64,000 nucleotides of DNA from Pontibacter ummariensis (GCF_900188175.1 NZ_FZOQ01000012.1:62001-126000), one strand, 5' to 3'. Numbered from the stretch's first letter, positions 28,223 to 37,760 are shown. Numbers and translations are program-made. The notes: generated by a model not told the origin, from the letters alone.

Positions 28223-28894
28223 ATGGCAACAGTACCCGAATATGCAATTATTGTAGCAGGTGGCAGCGGTAGCCGCATGCAGCAGGAGCTTCCGAAGCAG
28301 TTTATCGAGGTGGCCGGCAAGCCGATTCTGATGCACACGATAGAGCGGTTCTATGCTTATAACCCGGAGGTGCGCCTGATAGTCGTACTACCCCAGCAGC
28401 AGTTGAGCGTGTGGCGGGACTTATGCCGGAAGCACGACTTTAAGCTGTTCCACATGACGGTGCCCGGTGGCAGTACGCGTTTCGGTTCTGTAAAGAATGG
28501 CCTGGATGCAGTGCAGGGCGAAGCCTTGGTAGCGGTACACGATGGTGTGCGCCCCTTTATAGATGTAGCTACCATCAGAGCTGCTTTTGAGGCTGCCAGC
28601 GTGCATGGAAATGCCGTTGTAGCCGTATCCCCAAAAGACTCTATCCGGGAGCTGACGCCGGAGGGGAGCCAGGCAGTGCCGCGGGACCGGTACAAGCTGG
28701 TGCAGACGCCACAGTGCTTTAAAGCCAATATCCTGAAGCGCGCCTATGAGCAGCCGGAAGAGGAGTATTTTACAGACGATGCCTCCGTTGTGGAGCAGAC
28801 GGGGGAGAAAATAGTACTGGTAGAAGGCAGCTACCGGAACATCAAGATAACGACCCCCGAGGATTTGATTCTTGCTGAGGCCTTTGCCAGGTAG
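28223..28894 (+). CDS. ispD: 2-C-methyl-D-erythritol 4-phosphate cytidylyltransferase
   Basis: A 223-residue nucleotidyltransferase of the MEP pathway to isoprenoids. The CTP-binding loop is AGGSGSRM with PKQF (residues ~10-25), and VHDGVRPFI (~104-112), LVQTPQCF (~155) and a TDDASVVE segment (~190) are standard IspD motifs. The length is typical (about 225-235). It stands alone; no ispF is adjacent. Confidence 0.95.
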   Translation: MATVPEYAIIVAGGSGSRMQQELPKQFIEVAGKPILMHTIERFYAYNPEVRLIVVLPQQQLSVWRDLCRKHDFKLFHMTVPGGSTRFGSVKNGLDAVQGEALVAVHDGVRPFIDVATIRAAFEAASVHGNAVVAVSPKDSIRELTPEGSQAVPRDRYKLVQTPQCFKANILKRAYEQPEEEYFTDDASVVEQTGEKIVLVEGSYRNIKITTPEDLILAEAFAR

Positions 28895-29053
28895 GAGTTA
28901 GAGGGGGTGAATTAAATGTGTCCTGCCACTGCTAAGAGCGAGTCTGGAGACGCGTGTCCACTACACGTTACCGGCCAGATGCCAGCGCCAGTTTTTTTTA
29001 AGCTCTTGTAAGTCCCTGCTATAGATGGGAATGGGAGCCTGGGAGCCCTTTGT

Positions 29054-29074
29054 GTAAGGACTTTGTGTCCTTAC
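29054..29074. terminator. Hairpin between ispD and the ABC ATPase
   Basis: Perfect 8-bp arms GTAAGGAC and GTCCTTAC with loop TTTGT, between convergent genes. No T tract follows on either strand, so it is a weak terminator candidate. Confidence 0.4.
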
Positions 29075-29085
29075 TCTTTGCCAAC

Positions 29086-29811
29086 TTACACCACTGGCTG
29101 CCGGCCGGCTTCCAGGAAGGCCTGGTTCTGCTGTACGGTCTCGGGTGTAATAGGCTCTAAAGTAGGATTGGACTTCGATAGGTTAAGCAGGTAGCCCTGC
29201 ATGGGCGTCAGGTTATTCAGGTCGTGCGTAATGCACAGTACTGTCTTCCCATACTGTGTGACCCAGCTTTGTAGCAAGCCGAACACCTTGTTCTTATAGT
29301 AGACGTCCAGTTGCTGTGTGGGTTCATCGAGCAAATTAATGTTGGCGTCCTGCAGCATGAGCTGGGCCAGCCAGACCAGTTGTTGTTCGCCGCCAGAGAG
29401 GGTGGTGAAATCCTGATGCGTTAAGTGCGCTAGCTGTAGCTCTTCCAGGGTTTGGTCTGCCTGCTTATAGTCTGTCGTACTGTAGTTTTCAAAGAAACGC
29501 TTTTTCCGGAAAAGGCCCATGACTACCAGGTCCCGCACCTTAATAGGGAAGGTAACCGTGCTTTTCTGAGGGAGATAGGAGAGGAGGCCCTGCTCGGCCG
29601 GGTTGGACAGTTGCTTCAGGTCTTTGCCCTGCACCAGCAGCTGCCCCTGGTAATCTACTTTCTGCAGAAAGGCCTTGAACAGCGTCGACTTGCCGGCGCC
29701 ATTATGCCCGATAACAGCAATAAACGCAGGAGAGGGGATGGAAAAAGAAAGGTTGCGGATAAGGACTTTTGATCCGTAACCCGCAACCAAGTTTTTTACT
29801 TCGATGATCAA
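29086..29811 (-). CDS. ABC transporter ATP-binding protein (FecE/ZnuC-like), orphan
   Basis: A 241-residue ATPase. Walker A is GHNGAGKST (~36-44), a Q-loop SYLPQKS (~75), signature LSGGEQQ (~140) and Walker B INLLDEPT, with the switch His in CITHD. The domain order and size match ATPases that serve iron-siderophore, haem or zinc importers. No permease or binding protein is adjacent in the window, so the substrate is unknown. It is convergent with ispD. Confidence 0.88.
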   Translation of the reverse strand: MIIEVKNLVAGYGSKVLIRNLSFSIPSPAFIAVIGHNGAGKSTLFKAFLQKVDYQGQLLVQGKDLKQLSNPAEQGLLSYLPQKSTVTFPIKVRDLVVMGLFRKKRFFENYSTTDYKQADQTLEELQLAHLTHQDFTTLSGGEQQLVWLAQLMLQDANINLLDEPTQQLDVYYKNKVFGLLQSWVTQYGKTVLCITHDLNNLTPMQGYLLNLSKSNPTLEPITPETVQQNQAFLEAGRQPVV

Positions 29812-29904
29812 GCTTTGCTTAATTATAAATTATGAGTTTTGTGCTACAGAAGGTATTACGAAGGTAAATCCTCCCCAGCCTTACTTCATCCTTCACAATT
29901 AATC

Positions 29905-30126
29905 TTAGTACTCGTCTTCGTTAAACATGAAATCCTCTTTGGTAGGATAGTCAGGCCAGATTTCTTCGATGTTCTCGTAAGGCTGTCCGTCGTCTTCCAG
30001 GGCCTGCAGGTTTTCTACAACTTCCATCGGAGCGCCAGAGCGAATAGAAAAGTCGATCAGTTCGTCTTTAGTCGCTGGCCAGGGTGCATCCTCCAGGTAT
30101 GAAGCTAATTCAAGTGTCCAGTACAT
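29905..30126 (-). CDS. DUF2795 small acidic protein
   Basis: A 73-residue acidic protein (MYWTLELASYLEDAPWPATKDELIDF...). The WPATKDELIDFSIRSGAP part and DYPTKEDFMF end match DUF2795, a small family common in Bacteroidota and Actinobacteria with unknown function. It has a strong AAAGGAG ribosome site just upstream, unusual for this phylum, and a TAnnTTTG box (30168-30175, minus). It is probably highly translated. Confidence 0.85.
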   Translation of the reverse strand: MYWTLELASYLEDAPWPATKDELIDFSIRSGAPMEVVENLQALEDDGQPYENIEEIWPDYPTKEDFMFNEDEY

Positions 30127-30167
30127 AGTATTTTCTCCTTTAACTTATTGGCGTTTTCAATAATTTG

Positions 30168-30175
30168 CAAAAGTA
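30168..30175 (-). promoter_or_regulatory. -7 box for the DUF2795 gene
   Basis: Reads TACTTTTG on the minus strand, 42 bp before the start. An upstream TTG is only 16 bases away, shorter than usual. Confidence 0.45.
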
Positions 30176-30351
30176 TAAATAAAAGTAAAAACAAAAATTT
30201 ATCGCGAAAATAAATTGCTTTTTTTATCTGTTTTTACCAAAACAACGCAAACAGAACACAAATGTTCAAAACCGGCTTGAAAATTTTGCCTGTTTTTTAT
30301 GTCTCCATAACAGCAGTTGCAGGAATGATGCCACAACCGCTTTGTACAAGC

Positions 30352-30387
30352 AAAAAGTGCCTGTAGGCACTCCTACAGGCACTTTTT
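30352..30387 (-). terminator. Intrinsic terminator of the DUF349 gene
   Basis: Perfect 16-bp arms AAAAAGTGCCTGTAGG (30352-30367) and CCTACAGGCACTTTTT (30372-30387) with a 4-base loop. It has T tracts on both strands. Confidence 0.92.
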
Positions 30388-30434
30388 TTATAACAGGGGC
30401 TTCCCTTGTATATGCTCTTTAAAAGAACAGGCTT

Positions 30435-31748
30435 TTATTTTGAGATGGCGCTCAGCTGGCTTCGGAACATATCAATCAGCTCGTTCTTCGTGTTGATCTT
30501 GCGGTTGAAGTTCCTGATCTTACCTTGCAGCATGTTTCGGAAAGAGTCATTGCCCGGTGTATCGCTTAGCTTGCCGAGGTTATTTTCCAATACTTCCAGC
30601 TCGTTCTTGTCCGACTTGATGAAGTCCTTCAGGGCATTGATGCGAGCCTGCAGGCCATCTGTCTCAGATGGCTTCTCGTTGGCGGCTTGCTGGCGCTTGC
30701 GGATGTAGTGCTCCAGGCTGCTCATCTCAAACACCTTGTCGCAGGCCTTGATAAAGCGCTCCCACACTGCGTCAGACACCTCGTGGCGCACAGGGCCCAC
30801 TTTCTTCCACTCGGCCTGAAGCTCCTTGGCGCGCTTTACGGCTTCGCCCAAGCTGTGCCGCTGTAGCAACTGCTCGGCTTCGCTCACCAGCTCCTGCTTG
30901 CGGGCATAGTTGGTTTCGTAGAACTTCTCCCGCGACTCTGCTTTCTCGTTATTGATCTTTTTCTTCAGGCGCTCGAAGAAATGGTTGTTTGCCTTCCGGA
31001 AGTCGCCCCACAGCTTGGTCATCGTTTTGCGAGGCAGGCTGCCGCCGATCTCTTTCCACTGGTTCTGCAGTTCCTTTAGCCTGGCAGTCGTGCTCTCCCA
31101 CTCTTCGGAGTTCTGCAGGGAATATGCCTGCTGGATGAGCTCTTTGTATCTTTCGTAGGTGCGGTTCTGCATCCGCTTCTTATCCTCGAAGAAGTTCTTC
31201 TTGCGCTCAAAAAACATTTCTACGGCCGCTTTAAAGCGTTCCTCGATCTCGTCGGTTAGCTCTTTCTCTACTGGTCCGGTCTTGATCCAGGTGGCACGCA
31301 ACTCTTTCAGCTTGTCTGTCGTGGCCTGCCAGTCGATGCTGTCGCTCAAAGCCTCTGCTTCCTGCGTAAGCCCTACTTTTATGCTCAGGTTCTTCTCACG
31401 GTTCTGCTTGATCGTCTCGTTGATCTCTTCCTCTGCCTTGCTGAGCGTATGGTAGATCTCCTCAAAGTCGCCGAGCGCATCGTAATTGCCTACCTGCTCT
31501 TTCATGTGCAGTACTTTCATCAGAAAGGAGCCTTTGTTTTCAGAAGTGGCAATGCGTTCCAGCAGGTTACTCACCTTGCCCTGGAACATCTCGAAGCGTT
31601 TCGCGAAGTAGACCAGCGAGTCGTCCTCAGTCTCTTTCACTTCTCCCACTTGTCGGGCCGGGTAGTTCATAAAGGGCTTCAGCCACACCTGCTGCTCCTG
31701 AATAAAGCCATATTTCTTGGCTTCTTCCAATAGATCGTTGTTTTCCAT
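30435..31748 (-). CDS. DUF349 repeat protein
   Basis: A 437-residue helical, highly charged protein made of about four to five DUF349 repeats of ~70 residues. Each ends in a pattern such as LKELQNQWKEIG, LRATWIKTGPVEKELTDEIEERFKAAVEMFFERKK or AKELQAEWKKVGPV. DUF349 proteins of Bacteroidota are cytoplasmic coiled-coil-like proteins of uncertain role. It is a single gene, with a short inverted repeat just before its start. Confidence 0.88.
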   Translation of the reverse strand: MENNDLLEEAKKYGFIQEQQVWLKPFMNYPARQVGEVKETEDDSLVYFAKRFEMFQGKVSNLLERIATSENKGSFLMKVLHMKEQVGNYDALGDFEEIYHTLSKAEEEINETIKQNREKNLSIKVGLTQEAEALSDSIDWQATTDKLKELRATWIKTGPVEKELTDEIEERFKAAVEMFFERKKNFFEDKKRMQNRTYERYKELIQQAYSLQNSEEWESTTARLKELQNQWKEIGGSLPRKTMTKLWGDFRKANNHFFERLKKKINNEKAESREKFYETNYARKQELVSEAEQLLQRHSLGEAVKRAKELQAEWKKVGPVRHEVSDAVWERFIKACDKVFEMSSLEHYIRKRQQAANEKPSETDGLQARINALKDFIKSDKNELEVLENNLGKLSDTPGNDSFRNMLQGKIRNFNRKINTKNELIDMFRSQLSAISK

Positions 31749-32105
31749 TTTACTGGATCGGGTTATGGGTCGTAAAAATAGGGTTAGGCGACATGTTTAG
31801 ACTAACCCTAGCATACGCAGGTTGCTCTGCAGCGTTTGCCTGTTTTAAAGGTGCCTTTCAGCTTGCTGCCTCGAATACAACTGGTGCTAAGGTAAGTCGG
31901 TGCCCGCTTTGCCCATACAGTTTTTTTACAAGTTTAATGATTCATCCCAATATTGCGAAGCGTAAAGACATGAAATTTTACGATATTTGTAATTCCTTAA
32001 GAAATAATAATCAAGCGGATAGAAAAGACACTTGTGGCTGTTGAGGACGTAAGGTATTGCTATCGCTGGTGATAAAAATATAAGCATAACACTATAAATT
32101 ACAGC
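31749..32105. other. 357-bp divergent region between DUF349 and ettA
   Basis: Must contain both promoters. A 9-bp inverted repeat TAGGGTTAG (31779-31787) / CTAACCCTA (31802-31810) lies 31 bp before the DUF349 start and could be a leader hairpin or operator. An 83-codon open frame here has no coding character. I see nothing else. Confidence 0.45.
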
Positions 32106-33776
32106 ATGAGTAACGAAACGATTATTTTCTCGATGGCTGGGGTAAGCAAGATCTACCCGCCAAAGAAACAAGTGCTTAAAAATATTTACCTGTCGTTCTT
32201 TTACGGTGCCAAGATCGGCGTGCTCGGCCTGAACGGTTCCGGTAAGTCCAGCCTGCTCAAGATCATCGCAGGCGTGGACAAAGAATACCAGGGAGAGGTG
32301 GTGTGGTCTCCGGGCTACACGGTGGGCTACCTGGAGCAGGAACCGCAACTGGACCCAACCAAGACGGTGCGCGAGGTCGTGGAAGAGGGCGTGAGCGAAG
32401 TGGTGAACCTGTTGAAGGAGTTTGACGAGATCAACATGAAGTTTGCCGAGGAGATGACCGACGATGAGATGAACAAGCTCATCGAGCGCCAGGGCGAGGT
32501 GCAGGAGCGCCTGGACCAACTGAACGCCTGGGAACTGGACAACCGCCTGGAGCGCGCCATGGACGCCCTGCGCACGCCTCCGGAGGATGCCAAAATAGAG
32601 AACTTGTCGGGTGGTGAGAAGCGCCGTGTGGCCCTCTGCCGCCTGCTGTTACAGGAGCCGGACGTGCTGTTGCTGGACGAGCCTACCAACCACCTGGACG
32701 CGGAGTCGGTGGACTGGCTGGAGCAGCACCTGCAGCAGTATAAAGGCACTGTGATCGCCGTTACCCACGACCGTTACTTCCTGGATAACGTGGCCGGCTG
32801 GATTCTGGAGCTGGACCGTGGCGAAGGTATTCCGTGGAAGGGTAACTACAGCAGCTGGCTAGAGCAGAAGGCCAACCGCCTGGCACAGGAAGAGAAGTCA
32901 GAGAGCAAGCGCCAGAAGACCCTGCAGCGCGAGCTGGAGTGGGTGAAAATGGCCCCGAAAGCGCGCCATGCCAAGTCCAAGGCACGTCTGAGCCAGTATG
33001 ATAAGCTGGCCGGCGAAGAGGCCTCTCAGAAAGAAGAAAAACTGGAACTGTTCATACCGGACGGTCCGCGCCTGGGCTCTCAGGTCATTGAGGTAAACCA
33101 CGTGAGCAAGGCCTACGGCGATAAACTGCTGTTCGAGGATCTGAACTTCGCACTGCCACAGGGCGGTATTGTGGGGGTAATCGGACCAAACGGTGCTGGT
33201 AAAACCACTTTGTTTAAGCTGATTACGGGCCAGGAGAAGCCGGACAACGGTGACTTTACCGTGGGCTCTACCGTGCAGATCTCTTACGTAGACCAGGAGC
33301 ACACCCAACTGGACCCGAACAAGTCGGTATTTGAGGTGATCTCGGGAGGTACGGAACACATGATGATGGCTGGCCGCCAGGTGGTATCCCGTGCTTACGT
33401 GAGCAAGTTTAACTTCTCGGGCGGTGACCAGGAGAAGAAAGTAGACAAGCTATCAGGTGGTGAGCGTAACCGCGTGCACTTGGCCATGACGCTGAAAGAG
33501 GGCGGTAACTTGCTGTTACTCGACGAACCGACCAACGACCTGGATGTAAACGCCATCCGTGCGCTGGAAGACGCGTTGGAGAATTTTGCCGGTTGCGCCG
33601 TGATCATCTCGCACGACCGTTGGTTCCTAGACCGTATCTGTACGCACATCCTTGCCTTTGAGGGTGACTCGCAGGTGTACTGGTTCGAGGGAAATTACAC
33701 CGAGTACGAGGAGAACAAGAAGAAGCGCCTGGGTGACGCAGAGCCGCAGCGGATCCGCTATAAGAAACTGGTGTAA
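32106..33776 (+). CDS. ettA: Energy-dependent translational throttle protein EttA (ABC-F)
   Basis: A 556-residue soluble ABC-F protein with two ATPase modules and no membrane domain. Walker [14 protein letters not shown] and [13 protein letters not shown]; signatures [17 protein letters not shown] and [15 protein letters not shown]; Walker [13 protein letters not shown] and [12 protein letters not shown]. The linker between them (~240-330, rich in Lys/Arg/Glu) is the tRNA-interaction motif. The length is that of EttA (about 555). It binds the ribosomal E site and gates initiation according to ATP/ADP. Confidence 0.96.
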   Translation: MSNETIIFSMAGVSKIYPPKKQVLKNIYLSFFYGAKIGVLGLNGSGKSSLLKIIAGVDKEYQGEVVWSPGYTVGYLEQEPQLDPTKTVREVVEEGVSEVVNLLKEFDEINMKFAEEMTDDEMNKLIERQGEVQERLDQLNAWELDNRLERAMDALRTPPEDAKIENLSGGEKRRVALCRLLLQEPDVLLLDEPTNHLDAESVDWLEQHLQQYKGTVIAVTHDRYFLDNVAGWILELDRGEGIPWKGNYSSWLEQKANRLAQEEKSESKRQKTLQRELEWVKMAPKARHAKSKARLSQYDKLAGEEASQKEEKLELFIPDGPRLGSQVIEVNHVSKAYGDKLLFEDLNFALPQGGIVGVIGPNGAGKTTLFKLITGQEKPDNGDFTVGSTVQISYVDQEHTQLDPNKSVFEVISGGTEHMMMAGRQVVSRAYVSKFNFSGGDQEKKVDKLSGGERNRVHLAMTLKEGGNLLLLDEPTNDLDVNAIRALEDALENFAGCAVIISHDRWFLDRICTHILAFEGDSQVYWFEGNYTEYEENKKKRLGDAEPQRIRYKKLV

Positions 33777-33796
33777 CAAGTAGAAATTGAACTGTG

Positions 33797-33826
33797 AAAA
33801 GGGGTAATCGTCAGGTTACCCCTTTT
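33797..33826 (+). terminator. Intrinsic terminator of ettA
   Basis: AAAAGGGGTAA (33797-33807) and TTACCCCTTTT (33816-33826) with an 8-base loop, followed by more T. Confidence 0.93.
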
Positions 33827-34207
33827 TTGTTAGATACCTGCAAAGCTTCCGGAGAATATAGAAGGAAGGGCACACAGAGTAAGGCGCTACCTTAGCGTAT
33901 CTGCCGATAAGAAAGCCAAAGGCTTCTTGCTTGTGTTTGCTCTGGCTATGTGCTTGTTGTAACACAGGGCAAGCGGCTAAATCCCGGGCTTTCATTTGTA
34001 CTGTTATCCTGTAAAGCACCGTTGAAACTGGCGTCGGGCGGATAGGCAAGGAAAGTGGCCGACCTTCTTGCTTGCAGGCAGTCCGGCCTCTTAAAAAAGT
34101 GATTTTATATCTCATTTTCTTAACCTGAAATTGCATCGCTTACGTAAACTAATATATAAGACAGCCAGAGGTTTAAGTGATTTTTTAACTTTAAACGGAT
34201 GTCAGCT
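33827..34207. other. Non-coding stretch between ettA terminator and the small ORF
   Basis: No gene or recognised RNA. It contains one half (34129-34140) of a 12-bp inverted repeat whose other half lies inside the small ORF at 34208. Confidence 0.5.
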
Positions 34208-34303
34208 ATGAAAAAAGTTTACTCCAACAGCGATGCAATTGCCTATTGGCTGATTGCAGGCTATTTTACAGTTGTCGGTACTATTGCTCTAATAGTGTCT
34301 TAA
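34208..34303 (+). CDS. Possible 31-residue single-helix membrane peptide
   Basis: ATG 34208 to TAA 34303. The peptide has a basic start (MKKVYSNSDA) and one hydrophobic helix (IAYWLIAGYFTVVGTIALIVS), the typical form of small bacterial membrane proteins. A terminator-like hairpin follows 25 bp later. No strong Shine-Dalgarno site is seen, which is usual here. It is too short for homology by eye; the hydrophobic profile and following terminator are the only support. Confidence 0.5.
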   Translation: MKKVYSNSDAIAYWLIAGYFTVVGTIALIVS

Positions 34304-34328
34304 CATATCGTTAACTTCTAAAAACAAG

Positions 34329-34355
34329 AAGGCCACACTGAAAGTGCGGCCTTTT
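34329..34355. terminator. Hairpin terminator between small ORF and the serine hydrolase
   Basis: AAGGCCACACT (34329-34339) and AGTGCGGCCTT (34343-34353) with one mismatch and loop GAA, then TT on the plus strand and CTTGTTTTTAG on the minus strand. It can serve both sides. Confidence 0.8.
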
Positions 34356-34379
34356 GCTTGCTGTGCAATAGCACTGTTA

Positions 34380-35957
34380 TTACTGAGCCACTTTGCTGAA
34401 CTGCAGCTCATCGAAATGGAAATCCGGGTTATCGGAGTCCAGACGCATGGCCGCTATAGCGCCGTCTTCTCCTATCAGGAAGCGAACGTTGGTTGGGTGA
34501 AGCAGGGCATAATCATTCTTCCAATCCAGGTTAAAAATATCATGCTGCAAGTGGTGGAGCGTGCCGCCCAGGGTAGGGGCTGGTTCTAACTGTAGTTCCA
34601 GCTTTCCGTCCTTTAACTTAACGGTCGCATTACCATAAAGCTCGCTGTGGTACGTGCCGGTATAAGCGGCTAAATCCATCGTCGGTTTGCTTTTGCGCGG
34701 CTTCTTTTCTTTTATGACTTTGACTGCGGCGGCCTCATCCGCCTTCTGAGCGGCAGCCTTGGCATCCAGGGCCAACTGGCTCCAGTCACGTCCACTCTCG
34801 ATGCCTAGGAACTGGTCTATAGTGTAACTTGCGATGGGGCTCATGATGCTGCTCATGCTGTTGGTCAGGATCACGATCCCCAGGTTTTCTTCCGGTACCA
34901 GTACGGTACGGCTGTTCATGCCCTCATGGCCACCACCATGGTAGACCAGCTTGCGCCCTTGGTAATCGCTCAGGAACCAGCCCAGGCCTGTTCCAGTAAA
35001 GTGTGTGGAGGGGTTAAGCTCCTCCGACTGTTTTGAAACAGGGAAGGGATTGTGCAGCGTCCACATGTTGCGGCTGGCATCCTCGCTGAAGACTTGCTTG
35101 CCCTTGTAAGTGCCTCTGTTCAACTGCAGGCGGAGCCATTGGGCATCCTGGTTTACGCTGGTAAAGATACCGGCTGCCGGGTTCCAACTGTCCCATGCCG
35201 TGAGGGTGGTGGCATAAGGCTTGCCGTGCTCGTCGAAACCATGTGGAGACGCTACATTCTGCACACCTTTCAGGTCGTTTACGGACGTGTAGGTGCGCTC
35301 CATGCCGAGTGGCTGCAGGAAGGTCTCCTGTATGTAGTTCTCCCACGATTTGCCCGTTACTTTCTCGATCACTTCGCCCGCCACTATGTACATCAGGTTA
35401 GAGTAGCCGTAGCCATCCCGAAAGCCATAAGTCGGCTCCAGGTAGCGCATGCGCTCAATAATCTCGGGGCGGCTGTACGTGGTATTGTACCAGAGCAAGT
35501 CCCCGCTGAAGGTCTTATAGCCTGCCCTGTGCGATAAAAGGTCTTCTATGGTCAGGTTTTCGGTAACATAAGGGCTGTACAACTGCAGAGAGGGAACATA
35601 CTGCTTCACTTTGTCTTTCCAGCTGATTTTACCCTGGTCTACCAAGGTGGCCAGGGCAGCGGCTGTATAGGCCTTGGTATTAGAGGCGATGCCAAACAGG
35701 GTGTTGGCATCTACTTCGCCCCCTGCTTTGTTGTGGCGTACGCCGTATCCTTTTGAGAAGATGATGGAATCGTCCTTTACAATGGCAATGGCCATGCCGG
35801 GCACGTCCCAGTCTTTTAGCGCCTTTTGGTAGTAAGCGTCCAGCTTGTTCAGGTCTACCTTATGCCCGGACTGGGCCCAAGCAGGAGCCTGCACTAACAG
35901 GGCTACCAACAGGAGCAGTACGCGAAGCCGCGTAAAGTATGGTGTTAGGGTGGTCAT
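34380..35957 (-). CDS. Class C beta-lactamase-like serine hydrolase with DUF3471 tail
   Basis: A protein of about 525 residues from ATG 35957 (MTTLTPYF then LRVLLLLVALLVQAPAWAQ, a signal peptide). The open frame extends to 36101, but that part overlaps the upstream gene and lacks a signal, so it is left out. Catalytic motifs: SNTK (Ser92, Lys95), YSN (185-187) and HGG in LVYHGGGHEGMNS. The C-terminal ~90 residues are a beta-rich DUF3471-like domain. It is likely a periplasmic peptidase or esterase rather than a drug-degrading beta-lactamase. Confidence 0.87.
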   Translation of the reverse strand: MTTLTPYFTRLRVLLLLVALLVQAPAWAQSGHKVDLNKLDAYYQKALKDWDVPGMAIAIVKDDSIIFSKGYGVRHNKAGGEVDANTLFGIASNTKAYTAAALATLVDQGKISWKDKVKQYVPSLQLYSPYVTENLTIEDLLSHRAGYKTFSGDLLWYNTTYSRPEIIERMRYLEPTYGFRDGYGYSNLMYIVAGEVIEKVTGKSWENYIQETFLQPLGMERTYTSVNDLKGVQNVASPHGFDEHGKPYATTLTAWDSWNPAAGIFTSVNQDAQWLRLQLNRGTYKGKQVFSEDASRNMWTLHNPFPVSKQSEELNPSTHFTGTGLGWFLSDYQGRKLVYHGGGHEGMNSRTVLVPEENLGIVILTNSMSSIMSPIASYTIDQFLGIESGRDWSQLALDAKAAAQKADEAAAVKVIKEKKPRKSKPTMDLAAYTGTYHSELYGNATVKLKDGKLELQLEPAPTLGGTLHHLQHDIFNLDWKNDYALLHPTNVRFLIGEDGAIAAMRLDSDNPDFHFDELQFSKVAQ

Positions 35958-36057
35958 TTGGAGTTTGGGATTTATATGATTTAGCAAGTTACAGAATTTT
36001 GAACTGGCGGCGAAGCCATTCTGGTGTTGGTCGGCTGTACGAAGCATAGCCCGTGAA

Positions 36058-37032
36058 CTAGTCCCTGCCTTCCTCCCGTGGTAGGTGCGGGCCTGTTTCA
36101 TAGGCCTTCTTTTCCATCTCGAGACGCAACTTTTCCGCTGCGGACAACTCCTTCCCTAAGGTGCGCAAATCGGGTTGGCCAGCATCCACCCAGGCCGTAT
36201 ACCAGTAACTGGCGATGGTGTGTATGGCCAAGCGCATCTGCCGTTCCACCTGCCCGTTTAGTTTATTATTATAAGCTTTTGCAAAAGCGCGGGAATATAC
36301 GCGGGTAGTCAGGTTATTGCGCACTTCAAAGCTATACTTCTTTTCTTCCTCCATCTCCTGGCTAAGCTGCTTTTCGAAAAGGAGTACAGAATCCAGGGCC
36401 AGGTGTGCGCTGGTAACCAAATCCCATGCCTTTAACTGAGGATGTCCGATGTACTGTGCCTGCCCTACAAAAAAGTCGAAGGTATCAGAAAACAACTCGG
36501 GCAGGCGCGTTTCCCAAAAGCCATGGATTCCTCGCTGCCCCGTCAGCTGTCCGTTGTAGTTCTGGGTGGTATGCAGTGGAACGCAGGCATCTGCCACATA
36601 GTGTCCCAGGTCTGCGCTAAGGCGTAGAATGCGGTCCAGGTTTCGGTTCTTAAAAGCCTGTGTTAGCTGGTACTTCGTCTGGTGAATGTGCCATGGCACA
36701 ATACCATAAGCCTGCAGCGTGTCCTCACTGTATCTTTCCACGGCCTGTTGCCACAGGCGTGGCATTCTGTATAGGGCACTGTCGCCGTACACGTCCAGGT
36801 CTATGTAGTGTCGGGCTGCCTCGCCTTCTACCACATAGCGGCGCTTGTCGGGGTTAACAGCGTTTTCTGTAATGTAGCGGATATGCCTCTTGTAGAACCC
36901 TATCATCTCGGGCGGGAGGGCAAATACTGCTAGCCGGTTAATGCGCTGGTGCGCGAAGAAGCCCCAGGGATAGCCATTCAGGGGAAGTAGCAGGGTAAGA
37001 AGTAACAGTACAGCTTTTGTGTTTGGAGCCAT
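36058..37032 (-). CDS. Zinc-dependent phospholipase C / S1-P1 nuclease-like protein
   Basis: A 324-residue secreted protein. The signal peptide (LLLLTLLLPLNGYP) would leave Trp23 at or near the mature N-terminus, followed by GFFAHQ, as in this fold where the N-terminal Trp and a nearby His bind zinc. LGHYVADACVPLHTTQNYNG (residues ~145-165) with HGFWE supplies His/Asp/Glu ligands. The substrate (phospholipid or nucleic acid) is not decided by sequence alone. It lies 100 bp upstream of the serine hydrolase on the same strand, probably in one transcript. Confidence 0.8.
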   Translation of the reverse strand: MAPNTKAVLLLLTLLLPLNGYPWGFFAHQRINRLAVFALPPEMIGFYKRHIRYITENAVNPDKRRYVVEGEAARHYIDLDVYGDSALYRMPRLWQQAVERYSEDTLQAYGIVPWHIHQTKYQLTQAFKNRNLDRILRLSADLGHYVADACVPLHTTQNYNGQLTGQRGIHGFWETRLPELFSDTFDFFVGQAQYIGHPQLKAWDLVTSAHLALDSVLLFEKQLSQEMEEEKKYSFEVRNNLTTRVYSRAFAKAYNNKLNGQVERQMRLAIHTIASYWYTAWVDAGQPDLRTLGKELSAAEKLRLEMEKKAYETGPHLPREEGRD

Positions 37033-37167
37033 GTTGGTACTTACGGAAGTAGTGCAAGTAATGGTTAGTTTTATGCAACTACCAGATGGCCTCGCTTGTC
37101 TAATTCCGGGTTTCTCTTATATTTGGCAGGGTGAACGAGTGCGCGTTGGGGTACAGCTAATTTATAT

Positions 37168-37743
37168 ATGAACAGAGACAACCTATCCGTAAGAGAGCTG
37201 CAGGAGCAGGACATTACTCCTATTACCCGTTACTGGCTAAGCGCTGATAGTACTTACCTGAAAGGAATGGGTGCCGACATAAACAAGATGCCTACAGAAG
37301 ACGAGTGGGCTGCCATGCTACTAGAGCAGCTGCGCACGCCGATAACGGAAAAGAAATCTTACGGCATAATCTGGGAGGTGGACGGTCAGGCAGTGGGGCA
37401 TTCGAACGTTAACAAGATTGTTTTCGGGGAAGAGGCCTACATGCACCTGCACCTCTGGAACGCAGGCACAAGGAAACAGGGGAATGGCACAGCGCTTATC
37501 AAACTAACACTTCCTTACTTTTTCCATAACTTAAAATTGAAGACGCTGTACTGCGAACCATATGCGTTAAATCCTGCCCCAAACAAGACCCTGGAGAAAG
37601 TAGGCTTTGCGTTTGTAGACAGCTATGTGACCACACCGGGCTGGATAAACTTCGAACAGGAGGTGAACCTGTGGAAGCTAAGCTACACTAACTTTGAGAA
37701 GATAGCGCAAAGCCAGCAGCGCCAGGAAACGCCACAGCTTTAG
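37168..37743 (+). CDS. GNAT-family acetyltransferase
   Basis: A 191-residue protein with GNAT layout: LSVRELQEQDITPITRYWL at the start, a central VDGQAVGHSNVNKI strand and HLHLWNAGTRKQGNGTALIKLTLPYFF as the acetyl-CoA-binding region. It ends with YALNPAPNKTLEKVGFAFV. The substrate is unknown. It lies 17 bp before the GH140-like gene, so the two are very likely co-transcribed. Confidence 0.85.
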   Translation: MNRDNLSVRELQEQDITPITRYWLSADSTYLKGMGADINKMPTEDEWAAMLLEQLRTPITEKKSYGIIWEVDGQAVGHSNVNKIVFGEEAYMHLHLWNAGTRKQGNGTALIKLTLPYFFHNLKLKTLYCEPYALNPAPNKTLEKVGFAFVDSYVTTPGWINFEQEVNLWKLSYTNFEKIAQSQQRQETPQL

Positions 37744-37760
37744 GAACAAACCCTTTACAG

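Larger units (their letters stand above)
30127..30434. other. AT-rich intergenic region of 308 bp
   Basis: Holds the DUF2795 promoter on the minus strand and the terminator of the DUF349 gene. Poly-A/T runs lie at 30176-30250. No gene is supported. Confidence 0.6.

Noticed and set aside
31793..32044. 83-codon open frame between DUF349 and ettA
   Set aside because: It has no ribosome site, no coding bias, no domain, and covers the divergent promoter region.
35958..36101. 48-codon N-terminal extension of the serine hydrolase
   Set aside because: It overlaps the upstream gene and would bury the signal peptide.
36078..36308. Antisense frame over the phospholipase-like gene
   Set aside because: No signal, and it has a shadow-frame composition.
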